DNA of 64,000 nt from Antarcticibacterium flavum (lineage in GTDB: Bacteria > Bacteroidota > Bacteroidia > Flavobacteriales > Flavobacteriaceae), in NCBI RefSeq assembly GCF_006159205.1, contig NZ_CP040812.1:62001-126000 (forward strand), given 5' to 3'. The position numbers and the translations under genes are program-made. The notes beneath the pieces were generated by a model. It was not told where the DNA came from and did no database searches. It saw nothing but the letters and a program-made list of their open reading frames with translations. Positions within the stretch are counted from its first letter, which is position 1. Each line of letters begins with the position of its first letter. Positions 54,263 through 63,200 of this stretch are shown piece by piece.

Positions 54263-54448
54263 ATGAAACGTGCATCTTTTCTCCTTTCGCTTGCCGTGCT
54301 GGCCCACTTGTCTGTGGTAGATATGGTTTATTATTTTTTAGGTTCCTCGATATCTGTGAATTTTATTGCTATTCTCACATATAATATTGTTTGGGTAGTG
54401 GTAGCTATGATGGTAGGAAACCAGGTTTTCAACCAACCCAGAAGTTAA
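54263..54448 (+). CDS. Small membrane protein resembling the WcaJ N-terminus
   Basis: A 61-residue protein with two membrane helices. It aligns without gaps to residues 1-52 of the initiating transferase encoded 1 kb downstream: MKRASFLLSLAVLAHLSVVD versus MKWSRFIMPISLVAHLATIN, and later VNFIAILTYNIVWV versus LNLWAILWYNLSWF, with about 15 identities over 50 residues. It therefore looks like a detached N-terminal membrane domain of a WcaJ-type phosphoglycosyltransferase, either a remnant of a duplicated gene or a stand-alone partner protein. It ends with a polar tail and a clean stop. It is the first gene after the second leader. Confidence 0.6.
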   Translation: MKRASFLLSLAVLAHLSVVDMVYYFLGSSISVNFIAILTYNIVWVVVAMMVGNQVFNQPRS

Positions 54449-54497
54449 AGTAAACAATAAGTTTTTCCCTTTTAATATATATATAAAACATTGGCTT

Positions 54498-55274
54498 ATG
54501 AAGGTGTCCATCGTCACTATAGTCTATAACCGTGCACACTGTATAGCACATTGCATAGAATCTGTGCTAAACCAAACCTACGAGGATATAGAACATGTAA
54601 TTATAGACGGCGGCTCAACAGATGGAACGGTTGAAATAATTGGAAATTATAGAGATAAATTAGGATATTTTATTTCTGAAAAAGATAAAGGTATATTTGA
54701 TGCACTTAATAAAGGAATTAAACAGGCTACAGGAGATATTATAGGGATTCTCAATTCTGATGATTTTTTCTGCCATACTGATACTATAGCTAAAGTTGTA
54801 AATGGATTTTTATCTTCCGGAGCAGACCTGGTTTACGCAAAAGGTTTGTTTGTAGATAAAGAAAACCCATCTAAAATCAAACGTATTTATCCATCAGGGC
54901 CTTTCAACAAGCAAAATTTGAGATTTGGATGGATACCACTTCATACCACCATTTTTGTACGTAAAGAAATCTTTTGCAGATTTGGGGTGTATAGGTCTGG
55001 TTATTCCATAGCCAGTGATTATGAAATCTCCCTTCGATGGTTTCAGAATGATGAGATTAAAAAGTTTTTCCTGGATGAGTGGGTTGTTAAAATGCGCCTT
55101 GGGGGCTTAAGCACTTCTGCCAAACTTCAATTAAAGAAATCAAAAGAAGATCTTCGTATTATTAGACTCAATCAGCTAAACGGCATTTTTACTCTTGCTT
55201 GTAAAATTGGTAGAAAAGTACCTCAATATATCATTCCACAAATTCCCGGATTTTACAAATCCATCAAAGTGTAA
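54498..55274 (+). CDS. Glycosyltransferase family 2
   Basis: A 258-residue family 2 transferase. MKVSIVTIVYNRAHCIAHCI, EHVIIDGGSTDGTVEIIGNY and GDIIGILNSDDFFCHTDTI give the opening, the nucleotide site and the metal-binding SDD. YSIASDYEISLRWFQND is the usual D-Y-E acceptor motif. Similar enzymes (WcaA-type) add sugars to the first, lipid-linked residue, which fits its position next to the initiating transferase gene. It lies between the small WcaJ-like membrane protein and the WcaJ-type enzyme. Confidence 0.92.
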   Translation: MKVSIVTIVYNRAHCIAHCIESVLNQTYEDIEHVIIDGGSTDGTVEIIGNYRDKLGYFISEKDKGIFDALNKGIKQATGDIIGILNSDDFFCHTDTIAKVVNGFLSSGADLVYAKGLFVDKENPSKIKRIYPSGPFNKQNLRFGWIPLHTTIFVRKEIFCRFGVYRSGYSIASDYEISLRWFQNDEIKKFFLDEWVVKMRLGGLSTSAKLQLKKSKEDLRIIRLNQLNGIFTLACKIGRKVPQYIIPQIPGFYKSIKV

Positions 55275-55310
55275 TTAAATTTTATAAATTTTTATAACGA
55301 TCGAATTATA

Positions 55311-56654
55311 ATGAAATGGTCGCGGTTCATAATGCCAATTTCCCTGGTAGCCCATTTGGCGACTATTAATTTTACTTTGTATTTGTTAACCCCTCATACA
55401 TATCTTAATCTATGGGCTATATTATGGTATAATTTATCATGGTTCTTTATTTCCCTGGGTTTAAACTTTTATTCGGTTGAAAGGAAAGAGCGTTTTAGAA
55501 CCTCGTTTCATAAATTTTTCCAACATTACTTCATTTTCGCCATGGCCTATTTTACGTTTTTTGCCTTTATGAGATTTGATTTTTCCATTCGTTACCAATT
55601 ATTTGTTTTATGCTTTCTATTGTTTCTTTTGATTTTCTACAGATGGTTCTTTTTTTCTTTAAGAAAATTGTATCGCCTGGAAGGAGGTAATTATGTGAAT
55701 GTAGTGGTGGTTGGAGAAGACCGAAATATAAAGGTGATCCAAAAGATCTTTGAAGAACCCGATTTTGGGTACCGGTATAAAGGATTTTTTGGAAATTCAA
55801 CATCATCAAAAACCAAGTATCTGGGAAAGGTTGAGGCCTGTTATGACTATATTCTAGAAAATAGCATTGATGAAATTTACTGTATGGTATCACAGCTTTC
55901 CAGCTGTGAGCTTAATCAATTAATAGATTTTGCCGATAATAACTTAAAACGATTAATGCTGGTACCAGACAATAAGGAAATCTTCACCCGGGCTATGGGA
56001 GTGGAATTATTTGGAACTGTTCCGGTATTAAACCTAAGAAAATCACCCCTTGAAAAAAATTATGCAAAGTATGGTAAACGTGTTTTTGATGTTATTTTTT
56101 CCTTATTTGTTCTAGTTTTTATCCTATCCTGGCTAGTCCCGTTGTTATTTATAATTACCAGGACAGAATCTAGAGATCCACTTTTTTTCAGGCAACTTCG
56201 TCATGGGTTTAATAAAAAACCATTCTACTGTTACAAATTCAGGTCCATGGTGAATAATTCGCTGGCCCATACCCGTATTTGCACTGTGAACGATTCCCGG
56301 GTTACCAGGATTGGAAAGATTTTAAGGAGAACAAGTATAGACGAACTTCCGCAGTTTATTAATGTCCTGTTAGGTCAAATGAGTGTTGTTGGGCCACGGC
56401 CTCATATGGAAACTCATACCTATGAGTATGAAAGATCTGTGAATAAATATCTTGTACGGCATTTTGCTAAACCCGGGATTACTGGGTTGGCTCAAATTAA
56501 AGGATACCGGGGTGAGATTGTAAAACCTTCAGATATTATTAACCGCACAAGATTTGATATTTTTTACCTCGAAAAATGGACCCCCCTATTGGACCTTAAA
56601 ATAATCTATTATACCATGTATAATGCGGTTAAAGGTGACGAAAAAGCTTTCTAA
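55311..56654 (+). CDS. Initiating polyprenyl-phosphate glycosylphosphotransferase (WcaJ-type)
   Basis: A 447-residue enzyme that transfers a sugar-1-phosphate (often glucose-1-P) to undecaprenyl phosphate, beginning each repeat unit. Four N-terminal membrane helices (about 10-120) lead to a CoA-binding-like domain (VVVVGEDRNIKVIQKIF, GYRYKGFFGNS) and a fifth helix (~262-285, VIFSLFVLVFILSWLVPLLF). The catalytic domain follows, with FFRQLRHGFNKKPFYCYKFR, RRTSIDELPQFINVLLGQMS, VVGPRPHMETHTYEYE and HFAKPGITGLAQIKGYRGE. The N-terminal 52 residues have a small homologue encoded just upstream (54263-54448). Confidence 0.93.
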   Translation: MKWSRFIMPISLVAHLATINFTLYLLTPHTYLNLWAILWYNLSWFFISLGLNFYSVERKERFRTSFHKFFQHYFIFAMAYFTFFAFMRFDFSIRYQLFVLCFLLFLLIFYRWFFFSLRKLYRLEGGNYVNVVVVGEDRNIKVIQKIFEEPDFGYRYKGFFGNSTSSKTKYLGKVEACYDYILENSIDEIYCMVSQLSSCELNQLIDFADNNLKRLMLVPDNKEIFTRAMGVELFGTVPVLNLRKSPLEKNYAKYGKRVFDVIFSLFVLVFILSWLVPLLFIITRTESRDPLFFRQLRHGFNKKPFYCYKFRSMVNNSLAHTRICTVNDSRVTRIGKILRRTSIDELPQFINVLLGQMSVVGPRPHMETHTYEYERSVNKYLVRHFAKPGITGLAQIKGYRGEIVKPSDIINRTRFDIFYLEKWTPLLDLKIIYYTMYNAVKGDEKAF

Positions 56655-56715
56655 GCTCAGGGTTTTATACTCATCCTACACAAACTTTCTCAATATTAAT
56701 CACAATTCTTGACTT

Positions 56716-57495
56716 ATGACTTTAAAGAAATTTTCCAAACAAATAGTGCTGTTAATCCTGATTATACTCATAACCCCCTCCTGTATATCCCGTAAAGAAA
56801 TGGTTTATTTTCAGGATATTGAACAATTACGAAAAAGTGAAGTCAGAAGATCCGGCAATAACCTGGAGATACAACCAGATGATGTTTTAACCATTCGGGT
56901 ATCTGCGCCCGAGCAGGAGGCTGCTCTTCCCTTTAACCTAACCAAATCCATAGTATCACAGGAAAGAATAATGGGGGACGTAGAACTTGAAACTTATCTG
57001 GTATCGAACGAGGGAACCATAGAATTTCCCGTCATAGGTACAATGGAAGTTAAAGGTTTAACAAATATTGAATTGGCAAAAAAGATACAAAATGAAGTAA
57101 GGGAATATGTAAAAGATCCTATAGTTAATGTGAGGATCCTTAATTTTCAAATAAGTGTTTTAGGGGAAGTAAATAATCCGGGAACATTCTTTATTGACGA
57201 TGATCACATTACATTATCCAAAGCACTTTCGATGGCCGGTGATCTAACCATATTTGGCAAAAGGAACAATATATTGGTAATGGGGGACTATGATGGGCAA
57301 AAAACATATGCATATCTGGATTTCACCAATGCAAATGTTGTGAATTCCCCTCACTATAATCTAAGACAAAACGATGTTATTTACGTTGAACCGAGAGGGA
57401 CCAGGAGGCAGACTGCAGGTTCAACGGGGCTTGCGGCAACCTATCTCTCTATTATTTCTGTAGCGGCATCACTAATAGTATTAATAACAAGGTAA
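56716..57495 (+). CDS. Outer-membrane polysaccharide export lipoprotein (Wza-like)
   Basis: A 259-residue polysaccharide-export protein. The signal peptide has a lipobox (LITPSC, Cys at about residue 23). The export domain (IQPDDVLTIRVSAPEQEA, YLVSNEGTIEFPVIG, AKKIQNEVREYVKDPIVNVR) is followed by an SLBB-type region (SVLGEVNNPGTFFIDDDHIT). It would form the channel for the polysaccharide across the outer membrane. A C-terminal helix (YLSIISVAASLIVLITR) replaces the amphipathic helix of E. coli Wza, as often in Bacteroidetes. The stop is two bases before the Wzc gene. Confidence 0.93.
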   Translation: MTLKKFSKQIVLLILIILITPSCISRKEMVYFQDIEQLRKSEVRRSGNNLEIQPDDVLTIRVSAPEQEAALPFNLTKSIVSQERIMGDVELETYLVSNEGTIEFPVIGTMEVKGLTNIELAKKIQNEVREYVKDPIVNVRILNFQISVLGEVNNPGTFFIDDDHITLSKALSMAGDLTIFGKRNNILVMGDYDGQKTYAYLDFTNANVVNSPHYNLRQNDVIYVEPRGTRRQTAGSTGLAATYLSIISVAASLIVLITR

Positions 57496-57497
57496 TT

Positions 57498-59873
57498 ATG
57501 ACTTCACAAAGCAATTTTTCAGGTAAATCTCATCTTGAAAAAATCAATATGAGAAAAGAAATTAACCGATATCTCAAAAACTGGCCTTGGTTTGTCTTGA
57601 GCTTAATTCTATCAGTAGGCCTAGGGTATATATATTTACGCTATACTACACCTTTATATAGTGCTAAAACAACTATTATTATAAAAGATGAATCTTCCAA
57701 AGGAACCGAGTCTGCCATCTATGCAGATATTGGGCTTTTAAGTGGGGCAGGAACTAAAAACATGGAAAATGAAATTGGTATACTTCGTTCCAGAAGATTG
57801 ATGCATAATGTTGTTAAATCCTTAAATATTAATATCCAGTATTTTATTGAAGGTAAGGTAAATACAATGGAAATTTATGAAGCTATTCCCCTTAATCTCC
57901 AGGTTCTTAAGCTCGACGAGCAAAGATTAAAGGAAAGGGGTGGAGCAACATATGAAATAAAAAAAATGAAAGAAGATCTATATCAAATACAGGATATGGC
58001 CTCCGGGAGGATCTTTAATGTCAAATCCGGTTCTCCTGTAGATCTTGGATTTTCGAATGTGGTGCTGGGGCCTGGGGATTATGGTGAAGGTTTTTCCCTA
58101 CCAATTATTGTGAAGTTCACAGAAACAGAAAAAATGGCAGCTCATTATCGAAATCAAATTTCCTTTATACAGGAAGATAAAAGCTCCAATTTTATTGAAC
58201 TGGCCCTTACAGATCCTGTTAGAGAAAAGGCTAGAGATATTTTAGATCAATTAATTCTCGAGTTTAACCGTTCTGCGATAGAAGACAAAAACCTCATTGC
58301 CGGAAATACTGCGAAATTCATTAATGAAAGACTGGCAATCATAAATGGAGAACTAGACTCTGTAGAATCCGGAAAAGAAATGTTTAAAGAACAAAACAGG
58401 CTAACAGATATACAGGCAGAATCCCAAATGTTCATTCAAAATGCCAGTGATTACAACAAAAAAATGCAAGAGGTAGGCACCCAGCTTGAACTTGCCAATG
58501 CTATGCTGGAATATATATCTAAAAATTCCAGAAGCGACCTTTTACCTACCAATTTGGGTCTGTCTGAAGGTGGGGTAAATGGGCAGATAAATGAATATAA
58601 TGACCTGGTGCTGCAACGAAACAGAATCCTCTCAGGTTCAAGTGAAAAAAACCCAATAGTTATTAAGCTCAACAGTCAAATTGATCAAATTAAAGGAAAT
58701 GTAGTACAGAGTCTGGGTAGGATGCGGTCAAATTTACAGATAGGCCAGGAAGATCTAAACAGGCAGGCTTCCAGTATTGGATCCCAAATATATGCTGTTC
58801 CTTCTAAAGAGAGACAGTACAGAGGTATTGAAAGGCAGCAGAGTATTAAGGAAACTCTATATTTATTTTTATTACAAAAAAGAGAAGAAAATTCCCTTGC
58901 TATGGCGGTCACTGAGCCTAAAGCCAAAATTGTTGACAGGGCTTATTTTAACGATTTTCCAATCTATCCAAATCCAAGGAGTATTTATTTAGGAACCTGC
59001 GTCTTAGGATTGTTTCTTCCATTTTCGGTTATCTATACCAAAGGAATAATGGACAACAAAGTAAGAAAGAGAAACGATATTGAAAGTTTTGGGCCAAATA
59101 TTGCTTTAGTTGGTGAAATACCCCAGGTTAAAAAAAATGAAATTATAAGATTGAATGACCGGTCCATGTTAGCAGAATCCTTTAGGATATTGAATACCAA
59201 TCTTCAATATCTCCTCATTAATTCCAAGAACAACAAACAAGCAAAAATCCTGTTGGTAACCTCTACAATTAAAGGGGAGGGTAAGACTTTTACATCAATA
59301 AACCTGGGAATAACCATTGCCAATACTTCCAAACGTGTATTGCTTATAGGTGCAGACCTTAGGAGTCCTAAATTACAAGACCAGGCTATTAATCTTAGTC
59401 AAAAATTGGGATTAAGTGATTATCTGGTTGATGATGAGGTGAACTTGGAAAGTCTTATCAAAAAATCCCACCTTCATCAAAATATAGAAATTCTTGCTTC
59501 TGGAAGTATTCCTCCAAATCCTTACGAGTTATTAAAATCTGAAAAAGTGGAAGAAATGTTTCTTTTACTGAAAAAAAAATATGACTATATTTTAGTAGAC
59601 ACCGCCCCTTCAATGCTGGTAGCAGACACTTTTATCTTAACACAATATGCAGATCTTATCCTATACATGGTAAGGGCGGGTTATACTGAAAAAGAATTGC
59701 TGGAATTTCCAATAAATGCCATGGAAAAAGGAAAAATGGAACACGTTTGTTTTGTGCTTAATAATGTAAATAAAACAAATTTGGGTTACGGGAACAAATA
59801 TGGGTATGGTTATGGTGAAGAAAAGAAAGGTTTCTGGGAAACCAGAAAGATTCTAAAAACAGTTCCTACATAG
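57498..59873 (+). CDS. Polysaccharide co-polymerase tyrosine kinase (Wzc-like)
   Basis: A 791-residue fusion of a chain-length regulator and a BY-kinase. An N-terminal Wzz domain with one helix (residues ~30-50, PWFVLSLILSVGLGYIYL) and a long coiled-coil periplasmic part (~250-480) end in a second helix (~495-515). The cytoplasmic kinase has the Walker A LVTSTIKGEGKTFTSINLGI (about residue 590), Walker A' LLIGADLRSPK, Walker B YILVDTAPSMLVAD, and a C-terminal Tyr-rich tail (GYGNKYGYGYGEEKKG) for autophosphorylation. It works with the Wza-like protein encoded two bases upstream to set chain length and export. No separate phosphatase gene is in the block. Confidence 0.94.
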   Translation: MTSQSNFSGKSHLEKINMRKEINRYLKNWPWFVLSLILSVGLGYIYLRYTTPLYSAKTTIIIKDESSKGTESAIYADIGLLSGAGTKNMENEIGILRSRRLMHNVVKSLNINIQYFIEGKVNTMEIYEAIPLNLQVLKLDEQRLKERGGATYEIKKMKEDLYQIQDMASGRIFNVKSGSPVDLGFSNVVLGPGDYGEGFSLPIIVKFTETEKMAAHYRNQISFIQEDKSSNFIELALTDPVREKARDILDQLILEFNRSAIEDKNLIAGNTAKFINERLAIINGELDSVESGKEMFKEQNRLTDIQAESQMFIQNASDYNKKMQEVGTQLELANAMLEYISKNSRSDLLPTNLGLSEGGVNGQINEYNDLVLQRNRILSGSSEKNPIVIKLNSQIDQIKGNVVQSLGRMRSNLQIGQEDLNRQASSIGSQIYAVPSKERQYRGIERQQSIKETLYLFLLQKREENSLAMAVTEPKAKIVDRAYFNDFPIYPNPRSIYLGTCVLGLFLPFSVIYTKGIMDNKVRKRNDIESFGPNIALVGEIPQVKKNEIIRLNDRSMLAESFRILNTNLQYLLINSKNNKQAKILLVTSTIKGEGKTFTSINLGITIANTSKRVLLIGADLRSPKLQDQAINLSQKLGLSDYLVDDEVNLESLIKKSHLHQNIEILASGSIPPNPYELLKSEKVEEMFLLLKKKYDYILVDTAPSMLVADTFILTQYADLILYMVRAGYTEKELLEFPINAMEKGKMEHVCFVLNNVNKTNLGYGNKYGYGYGEEKKGFWETRKILKTVPT

Positions 59874-60239
59874 CTATTTCTCACAAAATCGACCAAACAA
59901 ATAATATTCTTATGAGAATTTAAATTTGGGAAAAAATCTAAAGTTTAGATTCACTATTCCAGACAGAAATACCTCATTAAATTATCTATAGTTTATAATT
60001 TTTAGATAAACAAAAGAATGAAAATTCCCAGAAAAAGAAAAAGCGACCCCCTCCAGCTCATCCTGTGTTGTAGCAATATTAATACTACCACTTCTTCGTT
60101 GGTATAGGAGATTTAACCGGATAATATTTTCAAAAATTAATTTCATTTTACTTTAGGAACCTGAATATTAGTTTGATTCTATATACCATTCCTCTGTTTC
60201 TTCTTATTTCCCATTGACTCTTTTAATCATTTTTTTATT
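59874..60239. other. Intergenic stretch before the giant secreted protein
   Basis: 366 AT-rich bases with no confident gene. A 29-codon frame at 60018-60107 (MKIPRKRKSDPLQLILCCSN...) is basic and has a reasonable ATG but no further support. No hairpin terminator after wzc and no TAnnTTTG box were found; the transcript from the polysaccharide operon could run into the next gene. Confidence 0.45.
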
Positions 60240-63200
60240 ATGAAAAATTTCTACCACCTTCAAAACATGGTAACTGGCTTATCATGTTTTATTTTAATCG
60301 TCTTTGGATTGTTTATAGACATCCATGCCCAAAGTTTCTCCCAAAATGGTATTAACTTCAATGGTAAGGGGTCAGTGAGTAATGGGACATCTCTTACTTT
60401 TGGACCAGATGGGCGTTTGTATGTCACAGAATATACAGGAATAATTAAAATTTTCACTCTGGAAAGAGTGGGACCGGGTGACTACAAGGTCACTTCCATG
60501 GAGCAGTTAACAGGAATTCAGTCTATTCAGGATCATAATGATGATGGCAGTTTGTATTCCAGCACCATGCGGGAAACAATTGGAATTGAAGTAGTAGGAA
60601 CAGCAGAAAATCCGGTTGTGTATGTTTCTTCAAGCGATTTCCGCATTGGTGGAGGTGGTGGAGGTGGGAACGGAGATGTTGGGTTGGATACCAATTCCGG
60701 GATCATTACCCGTTTTAGCTGGAATGGAAGCAGTTGGGATGTGGTGGATATAGTTCGGGGTTTACCAAGATCTGAAGAAAATCATGCTACCAATGGGATG
60801 CAGTTTACCACCATCAATGGAGAAGATTATCTTATAGTAGCGCAGGGAGGACACACAAATGCGGGGGCACCCTCCACTAATTTCGCATATACAACAGAAT
60901 ATGCACTTTCTGCTGCTGTACTTTCTGTAAATCTTACTCAGCTTGAGGCAATGCCAATCCTTAATGATAATGGCAGAAAATATGTTTATGATCTTCCTAC
61001 TCTGGATGATCCCACCCGTCCCAATATAAACGGTATTACCGACCCTGAGGCACCGGGATATGATGGCGTAGATATAAATGATCCATTTGGAGGAAACGAT
61101 GGGTTAAATCAGGCCATAATTGTTACCGGAGGACCAGTTCAAATATTCTCTCCCGGGTACCGCAATGCGTATGACCTTGTTGTTACAGAAAAAGGTGCAG
61201 TATACGTAACCGATAATGGCGCCAATGGTGGTTGGGGAGGATTCCCTGTTAATGAAGGAGGAGGAAATGCAACTAATGCTTACGACCCAAATGAGCCCGG
61301 CAGTAGTACGGCAACTGCAGATGGCGAAAAAGTAAATAACAAAGACCACCTTTCTCTAATAACCCTGGATATTCAAAATTATGAATTCGGAAGTTTTTAT
61401 GGAGGTCATCCTACCCCTATAAGAGCAAACCCAGCTGGTGCAGGAATTTATACTAATCCATCTGTAACAGGAACTGAAGGGGCGGTTTTTAGAACATTGA
61501 TTTACCATCCTTCCAAAAATTCAGCCGGATTCACAACCGATCCAAATATTGGCCTTCCTGCAAACTGGCCACCTGTAAATGTGGCTAATCCTGTTGAAGG
61601 TGATTATCGTGGCCCGGGAGATCCTAATCCCGACGGTCCTGTTGACGCTTTTGTCACAATTTGGGGCACCAATACCAATGGAATTGATGAATATAAAGCT
61701 TCCAATTTTAACGGGGCAATGAAAGGTGATCTAATTGCAGGTGTCAATACAGGTGATCTTAGGAGAGTCGAACTTAATGAGGATGGAAGTTTAAAACAAT
61801 TAACTCCTTCTTTTGCTTCAGGAATTGGCGGGGATGCACTTGGAGTAGCATGTAACGGAGATAATGATGTATTTCCAGGAACTATTTGGGTAGTAACTTT
61901 GAATGGAAAACTTGTTGTGCTTGAACCTCAGGATTTTGGTACTTGTCTTCAACCTGGCGATGAAGGTTATGACCCTCTTGCAGATTATGACCAGGATGGA
62001 TATACTAATCAGGATGAAGTAGATAATGGAACAGATCCCTGTAATGGAGGATCTCAGCCGAATGACCATGATAAAGCAGCCGGAGCCCCTTTAATTTCAG
62101 ATATGAATGACCCCGATGATGATAGCGATGGGATTCCAGATTCTGAAGATGCTTTTCAATTGGGAGACCCTTTAAAAGAAGGTAGCGATGCCTTTCCACT
62201 TCCGGTGATAAATGAACTTTTTTCCAGTAATCAAGATCTGAAGGGATATATGGGGCTGGGAATGACCGGGTTAATGAATAATGGTGATCCCAATCCTAAC
62301 TGGCTCAATTGGCTTGATAGGCGTGATGATCCTAATGATCCTAATCCCAATGATATTCTTGGTGGTGCAATTGGCGCAATGACAATGCAAATGACAGCCG
62401 GCACAGCCTATGGCACAAAAAATAATCAGGAAAAGGGGTTTCAGTACGGGGTACAGGTAGATCAATCCAGTGGAGTTTTCACAGTTGCAGGTGCTTTATA
62501 TAATTTTTCTGCACCCCTGCAATTATATGGAAATTCGGCAGCCCCGGAGGGTGAGCTTGGAATTTTTATAGGAGACGGTTCTCAAAGCAACTATATAAAA
62601 TTTGTACTCACCCAAGCAGGATTACTTGTTCAAAAGGAAATAAACGATGTCCCGGGAACACCCATTCAATTAAATATACCGGTAAGCAATAGACCTGCGT
62701 CAGGCATTGTCCTTTATTTTGTTATCGATCCGGCAGATGGTAATATTCTCTTAGAATACAATTTCGACAACGGAATAAGACAAACTTTAGGGTCGATTAA
62801 TGCTGAAGGAAAAATTCTTGAGGCAATCCAGCAAACTACCAAGGACTTGGCAGTTGGTTTTAGCGGAACTTCTAATGCACCTGGAGTAGAGGTGGAGGGT
62901 ACCTGGGATTTCCTTAATGTAACAGCAGATACACCTGTTGTTGTGCAGGATCTGCCTGACCTGCTGAAAACAATTGGATCAGCAGGTGAAAACATTGATT
63001 TGAATGAATATTTTTATGATGATAAAGGGATAGAAAACCTTACTTATAGTATTACGGAAAATACCAACACTTCAGTTGGAGCCGTTATTAATCTTAATAT
63101 TCTCAACTTAAGTTTTCCAACGACTGCAGCTATATCAAATATTACCATCCGGGCCACAGATTCAGATCTTAATTTTATAGAGCAAACCTTTAATGTTACG

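Noticed and set aside
54184..54384. 66-codon plus-strand frame overlapping the small WcaJ-like protein
   Set aside because: It is in another frame of the same DNA, Cys/Phe-rich, and lacks similarity; the 61-residue frame is supported by alignment to WcaJ.
60018..60107. 29-codon frame MKIPRKRKSDPLQLILCC...
   Set aside because: A plausible leader peptide, but with no ribosome-binding, structural or conservation evidence; mentioned only in the gap description.
60645..60675. GGTGGAGGT-type repeat as a possible microsatellite
   Set aside because: It encodes a seven-glycine run in the giant protein; the unit is irregular and too short for a phase-variable tract.
61104..62995. Minus-strand frames within the giant secreted protein gene
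   Set aside because: They are opposite-strand shadows of a well-supported long coding frame.
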